A DNA stretch of 64,000 nt. Origin: Paramecium tetraurelia. Taxonomy: Eukaryota; Ciliophora; Oligohymenophorea; Peniculida; Parameciidae. Below the pieces are notes generated by a model. That model was given only the letters and a program-made list of their open reading frames with translations, ran no database searches and was not told the origin of the DNA. The position numbers and the translations under genes are program-made. Shown piece after piece: positions 12,166-24,134 of the stretch. Positions within the stretch are counted from its first letter, which is position 1; each line of letters begins with the position of its first letter. The stretch is from NCBI RefSeq assembly GCF_000165425.1, contig NW_001798994.1:186001-250000 (forward strand), written 5' to 3'.

Positions 12166-13163
12166 TTTTAATGTTTTAATATTTATCAAAATTATTATAA
12201 AACCAACTCATTAATTAAAGTAATTCTGTAAATGAACTCCTAATGTATAATTTCTTATATACAATTTAAATTCGAATTAAATAACAATCTTACATGTGAC
12301 ATTAATTAAATCATATTTTAATCGAATTATATTTCTTTTATTTTCATTTTTGCATTGAAAATTTTACAACCTTACTCATTCTCTTTATTTGTATTAAAAT
12401 TCTTTGTCTAAATGGAAGGGCACTGTTTTATCTTTTGAAACTAACTCAACTTAAGACAGGCCTTGTTAACTTTCCAGAATCAACTGTACTATAAATAGAT
12501 TTCTTATATAAGGTTTTAGAAAAATCATCTAGGGTTACTAAAAGATGAGTTCACTTATGCAAAATATGAGCAATTTCTTATTCATAAGTCTTAAGTCATG
12601 TACTAATAGAGAAAAAAGTCTTAAAATTAATAAACTTTCTACAAAATCAAAAGTTTAATTACAAGCCTATGGAAAAGACCCATTGATAGATTCTGAAGAG
12701 CAGAGATAGCAACTAATGTAGCATGAGTAAATGATAGTATGTAATGAATAGAAAGCAATTAGGAGAAAGGAAATATGAATTCCATGAAGACTGTCATACT
12801 TTTTTCGTTAGAAGATAGGGAGAGAGTCAATAGATAGGATGTTATTCAAATTCACTTCCCAAGAAACTTGATTATAAAAAACATCGACTTTAAAAAATGT
12901 TATCCTTATCAAACACTAATTTACACAATGTCTTCCATTACAAGGTGTTTCAAGTGTACACACATCGAATATAATTAGGATATTCGACAAATTAGAAAAA
13001 ATCTTAACCTGAAAAAAAAATACTAAATATATAATTAGGATAAAAATAGAACATTGTTAATACATACATACAATCAATTAATATGATTTAAATTATCTTA
13101 TTGGAGTTTAACCAATAATTTATAAACCAATTAATCTAAACAAATCTTGATTATATTTAATTT
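12166..13163. other. 1 kb spacer with possible decayed coding sequence
   Basis: An ORF at 12545-12778 (77 aa, MSSLMQNMSNF...) contains a helical segment LIDSEEQRQQLMQHEQMI. An overlapping upstream frame also reads like protein (LLKDEFTYAKYEQFLIHKSQ). The pieces are out of frame with each other and no short intron joins them. This may be another broken gene. The layout faintly recalls a Vti1-type SNARE, but I do not consider that supported. Confidence 0.35.
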
Positions 13164-14493
13164 ATGATTTAAACTCAAGCCCATCTTCCACAGGAATGGA
13201 TCGATTTCTTAGAGTAGATCAAAAACCTAGACCCAATCGACGTAGAAACAGTAACTTAATATGTAAAAGTGCGGGTCAACCACTTTCCAACAGATTAATA
13301 AATGACAGAATACTACGAAGAAGTATTTTCTAAGTAATATGTTATTTTCAATTTGTTTAGATCCACTAGCGATGTAAACCGGAAAAAATGGCATTAACAA
13401 GACAAAAATCTGCTTATATGGTGCATGACCAAGCACTTAATGTCATAGAATCGATCTGAGCTCATTCCTGTAATTGTTACATTTATTATTTAAGAATGAG
13501 GATGATTGGGAGTTTGTATCAAAAATTCTGTGTGTAGATAAAACTTTGGTCGAATTAAAATGGATTTCTCTTCTCCATTCCAATTTGAAAATTAGTCCCT
13601 GGTCGAAGGAAGAAGATTAGATACTGATTGAAATTGCAAAGTATTCTTATTTAATCAATTATTAAGTGATCATTATTATAAAAACAATTGGACTGAATTG
13701 ACTATTAAATTCAATTCCATATCTTCTACACAGAGATACCCCAAATAGATACGAGAACGCTGGAACAATGTGCTCAATCCCAACATCTCAAGATCAACCT
13801 GGACTAAGGAAGAAAAAATTAAGCTACTTCAATTGATTTTGAACTATGGTAAAAAATGGTCCAAAATCTAAGTTGAGTTAAATGGAAGAAGCGAAAATTA
13901 AATTAAAAATTAATACAATGGAATTATTAGAAATTTAAAAAGATTTAATGTAATTACTTACATCTAATCAGTAGGTCTAAGAAAGTGAGGAAAGGTTGCT
14001 GATCAAAGCAATAATTGAAAATCCAGATCAGAAATTAAGTTTGACAGTTACACAATTCATGTCAGACTTCCTAGCCAAGAAAGACTCATCAAAAAGCATT
14101 GAACCTACTCAAATCAATCAAATCACTGAATCTTAAACTCAAAAGAAACCCTGTGTTGACCCGTCTCCATTGGAATCGGGGATCACTGCCACAAGTACTA
14201 TATCCATATTTATAAAAGATATCTTATTATAAGAAAAGTTGAATTAATGTAAAGAGGTGCAATAACAGATGATGCAAACATCCATTTAATAAAATTAATA
14301 TATTTCAACTCCCTAATAATAACCATATTAATCAATGCCAATAGTTTAGAACCAGTATTTTTACAATAATGCCACTTATCCAAATTATTACCCAAATTAT
14401 CATTAATAAAATTAACAATATATAAACTACCCTAACTACAATTAAGTGCAATCGTTAATGCCATACTAGTAATATCATTATGCCTATTTTTGA
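13164..14493 (+). CDS. Myb-like (R2R3-type) DNA-binding protein
   Basis: About 409 aa with four introns: 27 nt at 13334-13360, 25 nt at 13470-13494, 26 nt at 13641-13666 and 22 nt at 13950-13971. ATG is at 13164 and TGA at 14491-14493. The centre carries Myb repeats: SPWSKEEDQILIEIA followed by QIRERWNNVLNP, then STWTKEEKIKLLQLI with WSKIQVELNGRSENQIKNQY. These show the regularly spaced tryptophans and the recognition helix of SANT/Myb domains. An upstream tryptophan-containing segment (RKKWHQQDKNLLIW) may be a divergent repeat. The C-terminus is Gln/Asn/Tyr/Pro-rich. It should act in the nucleus as a sequence-specific transcription factor. It has a paralogue at 21460-22567 on the other side of the Dicer gene. 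Confidence 0.88.
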
Positions 14494-15094
14494 TTAAACA
14501 AGATTTGAACAAAATATTGATACATATCAAATTTTATCTTATTATTATGATAATTTTTAATAACGAACTTGCAACTCGCTATCAGTAAATTAATATATTT
14601 AAAAATTATTCCAGCAGATCAAAATAACTTCGCTTTTTATTTTCACCCAAAGTTAGCTTCCTCATTAACATTCTTATCCATTTACACAAAGTTAAAAAAA
14701 TTATTAATCTTTGAAATATAAATTTAATACTCCTTCCCTATAAATTATATGTAACATTAACCAGACATTTCCCCTGAAGAGATATTAGGCAGGAATAGGT
14801 GTTTGTGTGTCTTTGAATGAGAAATTTAGTGTCTGCACATTTGTGTATAAATTACTCAAAAATATATATTACGATGACTTTTATTATTAATTAATTTATT
14901 AATTGGTAATAATTAAAAAAGAAATTTAATTTAATTTTAATTATGTAAATAATTTACATAAAACGATATTCATGAAGTTCCTCATTAATTGGGAAAGTAA
15001 TACAAATTCATTTATATAAAGGTACTATTGTAAAAGTGATTCAATAATTTTTGTGAATTTATTAGAGTAATAAATATAAACAAATATATAAAAG
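14494..15094. other. Intergenic, nothing recognised
   Basis: 600 bp of AT-rich sequence between convergently oriented genes (Myb and TFIIB-like). I see no ORF of substance, RNA gene or structured repeat. Confidence 0.5.
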
Positions 15095-15682
15095 TCATTA
15101 AGAAATGTTATTAATGTAGTTGAATAGGTCTTATATGATTCTGAAAGCGAAGGGTTTGATTCTGTTTAAGTTGATTTAGAATTGTTCCACCTTAATATTC
15201 GCCATCTGAGCAATAATTTTAGCATTTATGCCGCCTTATTTCAAATATATAATATCAGTGGCAATTTTGACTGATATGGCGTTTTGAAGTGATTTAGGCA
15301 ATTTATTTATTAAGGGTTACATTTGTTATAAGAGAAAGCAGCAAACTTGGGTTGCTTTTGAATTTAATTTGAGTTTTTGGCATAAAGTAGAAATTAAAGA
15401 AGAATATTAATTTTAAATGCATTTGGAAAGGTATTCTACTTTAACATCTGCCTTTGGTAATGAGTAATTTAGCTCTTTCATAGCACAATGTACTAATGCC
15501 TAAGCATGTAGTGAGGTGTTTGGTATATTTAAGTTATGAAGTATTGCAATTGCTTTTTTTTCAATTGCATCATCCAAATTCATTTTGAACACCAAGTGTT
15601 AAACTTCTTCTAATAAGTCAGTAGATCTCTTTGGAGTAGGACATTCATCTCTAAATTTAGGTACTGGAGGTCTATTAATCAT
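15095..15682 (-). CDS. TFIIB/cyclin-fold-like protein
   Basis: Intronless 195-aa frame, ATG at 15682-15680, TGA at 15097-15095. It is all helical. Near the C-terminus, SLQNAISVKIATDIIYLKQ followed by GINAKIIAQMANIKVEQF has the layout of the second cyclin-like repeat of TFIIB/BRF proteins: an A-x-IYL helix, then an I-x-x-IA helix-turn-helix ending V-x-x-x-x. The N-terminal half (EKKAIAILHNLNIPNTSLHA) could be the first repeat. There is no N-terminal zinc ribbon, so it is not a canonical TFIIB. A plain cyclin-fold protein of unknown function is the alternative. It is encoded next to Myb and Dicer genes, but whether that matters is unknown. Confidence 0.55.
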
Positions 15683-15882
15683 TCTTATTTAATTTATTGA
15701 TATAATTCAAGACCTCATTAATCAGTTTAATATAAATTTTCATGAAAAAACTCATAATATAAATTGTTAGATAATATTAAAACATTATTATTAGAAAGCA
15801 TTATTGACAACACCCAATTTTTAAAGTCTAAAATTTCTTTAATTTTCGTAAAATCCCTTTGACCCACAACTCTCAATTGTAA

Positions 15883-16207
15883 TCATGCCATTTTCGACTT
15901 TTACCATGTTGATTGATCATCCCAATCTTTACTTATAATTTCTCATATACTTAACATTAATTTGAAATGAAAATGTAAGTAAATGATCCCTATGGTTTTC
16001 AAATATTATTTTATCTTCATCCTAAGCTTCCTTCCTTCATTCACTCTATAAAGATTAATAATTTTTTACATTTTAAAATTCAATAAGATTCAAGTGTAAT
16101 TTTTATACTTCCCCTTTTTAATTTATGTTTATAGTTTCTCTCTTAAATTCTTAATCATTTATGGTTACTATTTCAATGCTTGGTTGATGTAATTTTGATT
16201 AATGTAT
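15883..16207 (-). pseudogene. Gene fragment of unknown family, start not found
   Basis: Two coding-like blocks lie on the minus strand. The first (about 16207-16080) includes PSIEIVTINDQEFKRETINI and LHLNLIEFQN. The second includes EDKIIFENHRDHLLTFSFQI and, after a clean 19-nt intron at 15932-15950, KDWDDQSTWQKSKMA ending at TGA 15885-15883. Joining the blocks needs a 39-nt intron or leaves an in-frame TGA, and there is no start codon upstream before another TGA. It is either a decayed gene or a small gene whose 5' exons I cannot resolve. Confidence 0.35.
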
Positions 16208-16379
16208 TCAAATTTTTGGATGACTTATAATATCTCGGTCTCAAGAATAGATATGCTATTAAATCGAACAAGCAGTACTTCCACGTATGATAATAACAAA
16301 TATGAATAAAAATCAGTAATACATAAGAGTATAAGAGTTCTCTCTTTTATTAATAAAAACTTCTAATTAATTTATAAAC

Positions 16380-19300
16380 TCAATAATCAATCATTTCATA
16401 CAACTTTTCCCAAGCCTTCTCTTTGCTCTTAGCATAAATATGCAATTATGATATTTCATAATATTTATCTTTTTTGATATTGACTATCTGGGCTTCTAAC
16501 ATATCATAAGGAATGAACAATTTATCTCCTTAGGATACTCTTCTGTAATCTTAATGTGGAATTTTGATCAGATTAAAATTGAAAGGGTTTCCTATGTTAC
16601 TTTAATACCTAACAATAAATGTTATTATTACCATTGATAAAATTGATATTTTGGTTGTCTCTTTATGAAATCAGGTGAATAAAATTGTTATACTTAAACA
16701 TTGTCTAATATTAATGTAGCCCATTGCATTACAATATTTGAACTGCAATTCGAATCCAGGTAGATAGCACCAACAAGAGCAAAGAAAGCAGTTTCTAAGC
16801 ATTGTGTATGTATAGATTTCTAAATTTTACCAATTTTAAAAGCTAAGGATGAATCTTTACATTTTTCAACTTCACTTGCTAAATTTAAGAGGATAGTTGA
16901 ATAGATGCTATTCAAATACTACTACAAACCAAGTTGAATGGCTAAATATGCTAGAAATGGAGTTTTCGAAAGAATCTTTCCAACAATTTTAATTGCAAAA
17001 CAATCTATTAAATTTTACTTTAATATATACCCAAGTTGTTCTCATTCAGTATTTTAATTGTTAGATAATTCCATAATGCTTTACCTAACATTGCTAAGAG
17101 TGAATTTTCATAATTATTCTAGTCTGTTTCATTCATGCATTCAAATTAACTTTTAAATTCAATCCATTATTATTCCTATATCATCCCTTGAAATTCTTCC
17201 TTCTTTTAAAATTGTTCATAATACTTGAATTTTAACTTGTTATTAATCACAAATTTAAATGAAATATCAGTCATTGCTTAAAACAACAATTCAAAGTGTT
17301 TGAATTAGTATTTTATTTTATATTCAAGAGAAGAGAACACTCTTTTAATTTTCCTAGTCTATTCGCTCAGAGGCACAAAACCAGGCAGGAATTCCTATAA
17401 ACATTATGATGAGTTCACATGAATCTTCATAGAAGTCATTATTCGAAAGGTTCTAAGCCAATTTAGACCGTTGACTAAATCCTAATCATTCTATTAGATT
17501 AGAAATAATGAGTTTTGGATGAATTAAAAGAATTCCTAATTTGATATATGAATCTTATTTTTAATTGTATTTCTCTATGATTTCCTTTTGGCTACTGAGA
17601 AATCATCTAATATTAATTATTCCATCATCATATCAAAATTATCTTGGAATTTCTCTAGCCCAATAAATTGTGTAGTTATATCATTAAGATCGTTCTTATG
17701 TAAATAGAGGAAGAGGTAAGACTCTAGCAAACAATTCCTTACATAAGTGCTTCTTGTGAATGTTTTATATTTAGCTCTGGTAATATTGATATCATTTTCA
17801 AAATAATTAGCATACAATACAACTGCTATAAGGAATTTATAATATTGATGGCCTAATAGTAATTCATTATATTTATGAGACGACAAATCCAATGATTTGA
17901 ATAAAATTTCATCCAATCTATCTTTCACATCAAAATTCAGAACAACATCAGAAACGCTATAATGTATAAAATTTAATTGCAATGAATCCAATTCATTTTA
18001 ATAGCAATATTGGAGAGAAGTGAGATACTTAATGTATTTACTAGTGGAATTCAAAACTTCATTTATATGAGGTTTGATATTCTAAGGGATAATCTAAATT
18101 TTTTGAATTAGCTATTCTTTAATTTTATCCTGGAATAGATCCACTTTGAATCTTAAAGCAAATTGATTGATGATTTAGCTAAGTGTGAATTTACTCTTGA
18201 CTGAACCCTTTAATATTAGAAGTAAATTCGAGTTGCTCTCACTTTTAATTCTTATTTAACATTCTAAAATTAATAAAAATGGTATAATTACTTTGATTAA
18301 TAATTGCATATATGTCATCTCTCCATTATTGTAAGTTTTCTTCTTTGATTATTGTCTCCACATATTTTTTATAATGACCTTCATATTAACTCTTAGAAAT
18401 CTTCTACATTGATTAAAATTAAATGCCAAGAGCTTACAAAGTGTTTTCGCTCTTACTGATTTGAGGAAGCATTTGTTTTGGAAAAGCCAACAATATTTTC
18501 TCGTTCTAAAATAGACATTCATAAAGCAAGAAATCTTCAAACTAACCTTCTTAATCCTTTGTTTAAAACAGGGTTTTGAATAAATTAGTATAATATCTTT
18601 TTTATGAATTAACCTTCCCTCCCATTGTAGATTAACTTTGCACCAACCTCTAAGAGTATTTACATGCTATTTGCCATTATTCTCTTGTCTATTAAATTTA
18701 AGATAATTATAGTTACCATCATGATTTAAGAATCATCTTAATCTGCCCCAATGTGTTAACCCAAATCACTATCGAAACAGATTTGTAAGTTGTCATCAAT
18801 GTATCCTTTCTAATATAATTACACTGATGCTTCAAATGCAGCTGATGCTTTGGCATCTTTAGAAGATGGAGCAAGTTTTCCATAAAATATGAAACTTTTC
18901 ATTGATATTGGGAGAAGTAAAAAGGCTATGAACTACTGATTCGTCTATGCATTTCCATGCAATTAATAAATTGCATATTTAGGCTAAGTCTTATCAGCAT
19001 CCTTTTAGTTGAACTTCTAACACAATTACTATATTAATTAGCAAGACCAGTTTGTATTGATTAGAGCACCCGAGCCCTCAATTTCAAATGAATCAAAATA
19101 AGTGTTTTCATAGGTTTTGCTCTCTGGTGAATATAAAAAAATAATTACATAGAGTTTGCATCGCCTTATTGAGCATTTGCTATCTTTAAGGAGCAGTCAA
19201 TTCTTCAATAATCTACTTAATATTGTTTTAAACTTGTTGATGACTTTACACTTAAGCTTGCTATAACTTGTCAACCATGAATATCATAAACTATGAATTT

Positions 19301-21351
19301 TCCTTTCTAGCTCTACCTTTCATTTAAACGTATGCCTTTGAACTTGAGATTGGATTGAATCCAATAACATAATTACACATTGGAATATCAATACCTTCTT
19401 CTGCCACAGATGTAGAAATTAGAATCTTGATTTTTCCTTATCTAAACTTATTTATAATGTCATTTTAAACTGTAGAACTAATTCTATAAGCAAAAATGTT
19501 CAATCTATTGACCTAGTCTTTAAGCTATTCAATTGAAAATTTGCTTTGATCATTTTATAATTCAGCATATAGTTTTTTAATTAGTTCTTCTTAATCCTCT
19601 TTATTGGATTCAATCACATTGATCATTATGCTATTATTCTGTTTTCTCACCATTGAGGAACAATGTCCTATTATAAAATTTGATACAATATCTAACACAT
19701 AATGTATGAATCAGTACTTATTCTCTCTGAAGCCAAATATTCTTCTATTAGTCTATTTAAAAAGAAGGCTGTAAGCCTTTGTTTCACAAAGATCAAAATT
19801 CTGCTGTTATCATCTCCTTATGAATAAGCTTTTCTTATAAGTTCAAATAAGACCTGTACTTTAGGAGTTGATGATTGTTACACATTCGAGTATCTTAATT
19901 TTGCATCCTTTAATATGGTCGAGATTGATTTTAAGATGTCTAAGCAGGCAGCTTAATTTGGGGGTCTCTTGATGGTTAAAAAATCATTTAACTTAATAAT
20001 AACATATTCCACCAATAATACTACCAATATATTATATATGTATACCAAATAAATATTGACCTAATTCTAAATACATTTAAAACCCATTTATTAGGACTTA
20101 TTTCTCAATTTATGCAATTAGGATTTTAGTTTATAAATCATATGAGTATTTTTTTTTGAAATTTTCCAATGTTTACTTTATTTAAAAAAACTCAGTTAGA
20201 TAGGAGTTTCTTCTCATTACATCAAGAGCCTTATTCTCATTTTTCTCACAATTAGTGAGTGATGCCTTTAAATCAATTACTTTTTGGATGTCAGGATCAT
20301 TGAAAAGCATCTTATAATAGATAGGTACAATCTAAGCCTCTTTTATATGTTTCTTAAGGTTTTAAGCATCTATATGTAAATATTATGAATCCATATTTGC
20401 TGATAACTAAAGCAATTCTTATAATAGTTAATTGTTGCTGACTGATTTACTATTCATAACAGGAGAAGCAGTTGCACCAACAATTTATGGTAAAAATTGA
20501 TTATCAGACTAAAACTTAGTTTTAAGGTAAAATTCTTTTAAAATATAGTTGTATGGATGATCTTATATTGCATTATGACATTCATCCATTGCAATAAAAC
20601 TGAAATTAGAGATTTTCACCAATCCTTTTCTTAAAATGTTGAGGAAGATTTAGGTAGTCATTACTAGAATTTTACTCTCCTCTAAAATAATTTGCCACAT
20701 AATTTAATTCCATATGTCAGTGCATTTACTTCCATGTAATACATTTAACTTGGACCCAATTTCCTTAGCCTTCACTATCATACTATCATCGTCGCTTATT
20801 AATTCAGCAACTCTAGGCAATTTCTACTTAATTTGCTAGGCCTATTATTCTACTAATTAAACGGTATTGGCTAGAAAGACTATCTTTTTATCAGGATATT
20901 TAAACAAACGATCCCACATCAACATAATAATGACTAAGGTTTTACCTAATCCTGTTTCCAAATAGATGATAGAATTCTTGCCAATTCCCTTCTCATATAA
21001 TTCTATTTAATAATCTCGAAATTCAAACTCTTCAATAGTATCTACGATCGTATCATCCTCTTCTAATAGATTGACTTTATTGTTAAGTATTTCTTAGTTG
21101 TTAGAAATCGATGACAGCATTTAATCAACTAAAGAAGAAAGCGAATCCTTAGGTTCATTTTGCTATTCCTGGCTCTCTGAGATATCCAAATCAAACAAAT
21201 TTTCTTCTGGCTACTTAATAACATTCTACAAAAATTGAGAGATTTAACTTTTATCTTCTTCATCGTCATCTTCAATTAATTTAACATCAAAGGAATTATG
21301 TTAGAGATCCATATTCTCCAATTTCTTATCGTCTGCAGGTAATTCGTACAT
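16380..21351 (-). CDS. Dicer-type protein: active-looking helicase, degenerate RNase III domains
   Basis: About 1596 aa. Seven introns: 20021-20045, 19692-19717, 19124-19148, 18689-18716, 18264-18291, 17005-17030 and 16609-16631. ATG is at 21351 and TGA at 16382-16380. The helicase has Walker A YLETGLGKT (near residue 135), the DExH box MDECH (near 254), and motif VI VQMKGRARK (near 660). The Dicer dimerisation fold spans about 720-835 (GSGALINTNWSCQLIQQL ... KDAKASAAFEASVQLYQKG). RNase IIIa is at about 1085-1290 and IIIb at about 1340-1490. The RNase III folds are recognisable (KTPFLAYLAIQLGLQQYL; FALVGAIYLDS), but the metal-binding acids are replaced: IIIa signature NELLLGHQYYKF has L and H where E and D belong, IIIb has LAMLGKALW with A and K, and the second motif ETAFFALVGA lacks its D and E. 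I could not place a PAZ domain in 840-1080. Family knowledge says Dicers make siRNAs; this one may bind or translocate on dsRNA without cutting. It diverges from a Myb gene 108 bp away. Confidence 0.88.
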
Positions 21352-21459
21352 TAATATTACGAGTAATAAAAAATTACAATATATATATAAATATTTGTAT
21401 GAACGAATTTTAAACATTTTTTGTCGGTTTGGGAGATCGATAATATACTCCCATTTCGG

Positions 21460-22567
21460 ATGAATACAGAAAATAATTTAAGATCAGAGGTGACTTCATC
21501 TACCCATCTAATAAAAAGTTTGATCAAATTTGTAAGAGGTTGAGTATATTAAACTCATTTATAGTTTTTTAGAAGATGAAAAATTGAGAAGCAAAAGAAA
21601 ATGGGACAACTCTTTTAAATTATTTATGATTTGGTTTCTGGTTAAATATTTTGAGAAATAGAACCTTACTAATATTCTTCCGGTATCATGAGAAAATACA
21701 TCATAGGATGAGAATGACTGGGTTAATTTCGAAAATATCCTTAAAATTGACAGACATTCATTAAAGCAGAGATGGATAACCCTCATAAACCCACAGATGA
21801 AATCAACTAACTGGCTTCAAGAAGAGGATGATTTCATCAAAACACAAATGAAGTAGTCTAATCAATTTAAACATAGCCAAAAGCATAAACACATTTGGAC
21901 ACAGATAGCAGTCTCACTATACGAAAGAAATCTGTAAGGTAACATACGAACACCTAAACAAATAAGGGAAAGATGGATGAATTATCTTAACCCTGAATTG
22001 AATAAGTACAATTTTCATTGTATTCTCTTAGAGATCAATGGATGCTCAAGGAGGATTTGATTATTCTCAATAACGTTGTAAAGAATGGAAAGAAATGGTC
22101 CTAAATTTCATAATAGTTAAATGGAAGAACAGAGAATTAAGTCAAAAATCGGTATCACTTGTATTTATATCTTAAGCTACAAATCTCTAATTCATAAAAT
22201 ATGCAAAGATGATGAATGTGATGAAATTGATATGGTTAAACAATACATAAGAAAAAAGTAAGATTTAAATAATTTAATTCTAGTCAAGCTCATGTGGATT
22301 CCAATAAGTAAGGAATCATAGGAAAAAGAGGTAGGCATAAAAAAGGAATAAGAAGTAAAGACTAAAATGTTGAATCAAGAAAATAAAGAAATCTCCCAAA
22401 AATCATAAAACAAGAAGAATAACTATCACATTAATCATTTAATTAACCAGCATAATTAATTATTTAATAAGCATAACAATAATAGTAATAGTAATAATAT
22501 TAGTAATAATAATAATAATAATAGTAAACTTAACAAATGTAATTGTAACAATTACAATAGTAAATGA
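21460..22567 (+). CDS. Myb-like DNA-binding protein, paralogue of 13164-14493
   Basis: About 337 aa with introns at 21518-21536 (19 nt, unusual GTTTGA donor), 21683-21706, 22006-22031 and 22152-22176. ATG is at 21460 and TGA at 22565-22567. The segment KRKWDNSFKLFMIWFLVKYF aligns with the corresponding region of the other Myb gene. Myb repeats follow: STNWLQEEDDFIKTQ with RERWMNYLNP, then DQWMLKEDLIILNNV with WSQISQQLNGRTENQVKNRY. The first intron is placed to connect the N-terminal frame with EYIKLIYSFLEDEKLR; without it the frame hits TGA, so the 5' model is the weakest part. The C-terminus is Lys-rich, then Asn-rich from AAT-type repeats. A nuclear transcription factor role is inferred from the domain. 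Its stop overlaps the start of the next ORF. Confidence 0.82.
22478..22527. repeat. AAT/AGT trinucleotide repeat inside the Myb coding region
   Basis: About 50 bp made of AAT, AGT and ATT triplets, encoding an Asn/Ser run in the tail of the Myb protein. Because the unit is three bases, length changes would keep the frame. Confidence 0.8.
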
Positions 22568-23064
22568 ATTTTAATAATGAAGAAATGAAGATTGCTTTAA
22601 ACTTACACTCTAATTTCCTTTAAGAAGATATGAAAAATGCAACACCTTTAATGATGATATAATGTTTAACATCACCTGGGTATCAATTTTTAGAGAATCA
22701 ATTCTTAAAACAATTATCTCCAGGAATAGTTGAGGAAGGAGAGTGCAATCAGAATTCCTCTTTGCAATTACATAAATTAAATAATATGTATAAAGCCAGT
22801 TCCGCTTCACCATTTTTGTTGCCCTCCATGTTGCAATCTCCATTTTGGAATAACGAATAATATTTGTAGTAACATGATGAATAAATGGCACCGCCTATGC
22901 AGACATAGTAATTTACATAATAGATATCTACTACTCCTTTTTTGAATTTAGGTTATTTAGGAAAACCTAAATTAAATGGTTTTTCCAATAAAAAAGAACT
23001 AGACTTATTACAAGAGAACCCAATTTAATCATTTAATAAAAGAAGAAATCTTAATTAATAGTGA
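22564..23064 (+). CDS. Gln/Ser/Pro-rich ORF overlapping the Myb stop codon
   Basis: A 166-aa intronless frame starting at ATG 22564, which overlaps the Myb stop as ATGA, and ending at TGA 23062-23064. Composition is Gln/Asn/Leu/Pro/Ser-rich (ASPFLLPSMLQSPFWNNEQ; ISTTPFLNLGYLGKPKLNG), like the tails of Paramecium transcription factors. Two readings are possible. It may be a separate short gene, which would be odd with zero spacing. More likely it is the real C-terminus of the Myb protein, displaced by a one-base frame change or an unrecognised intron in the low-complexity region. I recognise no domain. Confidence 0.55.
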
Positions 23065-24134
23065 AATGACTATAAAATCAAAATTAGTTTATTCGTATTT
23101 ATTCTAAATTTTCAAAGAATATCTCTTCTTAATTGACAAGTTTTGTTTATCATATTCAACTTCAACTAATTTATTTTAAATTTATTCAGATAAGATGGTA
23201 TTTCATTCTTTATATTTTTTGATTGAAATACGTGTTGATTGAAAATAATAGTGTTTCGAATACTTATGCTGTTTCTCTGTGATAAAGTAAAATAAATAAT
23301 CTTATGTATTATCTTTAAACAGAATCAATTTTTCAGAATAAAGGTTATCAATAAATTAAAATGTCTTATAAATTATTAACAAATTAGAATTCTAAAAGAA
23401 GTTTGAGTTTAAATATAAAATGTAAGTTAACATTGCAAACTTGTGTAATCAATAGTTCCTTTTGAAATTATGAAACAGATACGGAATTAATCATAGAAAA
23501 TTGGATAAATATGCATTAAAAATAAGTTTATCGCATTATACGGAATAAATTAAGAGTTTTTGTTCATTTAAAATATATTTAAAGACTTAGTATGGTTATG
23601 AATTATATTTTTTGCTTATGAAATAAATGTGTTTTCACTCTTTTCAAAATTAAACTGAAAAAAAATAAATATTCTGACAAGAAATTACATTAAATTAACA
23701 ATGAATAATCAATATAAATGTAGTTAAGAATCAAATAGGATTTTAGAAAAGGAGCTTGAGATTTTTCATTAATAGTTTTAGTTTCATAGTAAATTTCTAA
23801 TCACATTACTAGATACAGAATCAAGTATCTTTATTATGATTATCTCATTGATGATGTGATTATAGGACTATATAAAAATAAAATTTTTATTTTGAAAATC
23901 AAAATAGCGGATTAAATAAAATATAAGAAAGATAATCGATTTTTTGTAAGGTTATTAGTAGATTCGAGCAAAGGATAACTAAAATTGGCAGATGTAATAG
24001 TGTAATTAAAGGGGGATTCTGACAAAGAGAGATGAGGTGTATTTTTAAGAACTCGATTCAGATACGCTTTAATTTAATTTCTTTAAACAATTTTTCAATA
24101 ATAAAATTAAAATTTAATAATCACTTTTCTTTTA
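23065..24134. other. 1.07 kb without a supported gene
   Basis: AT-rich sequence; short open frames in several phases but nothing coherent on either strand. No RNA gene or repeat was recognised. Confidence 0.45.

Noticed and set aside
12545-12778. A Vti1-type SNARE gene.
   Set aside because: Only a vague helical similarity in fragments of different frames, with no SNARE zero-layer Gln context or C-terminal membrane anchor visible.
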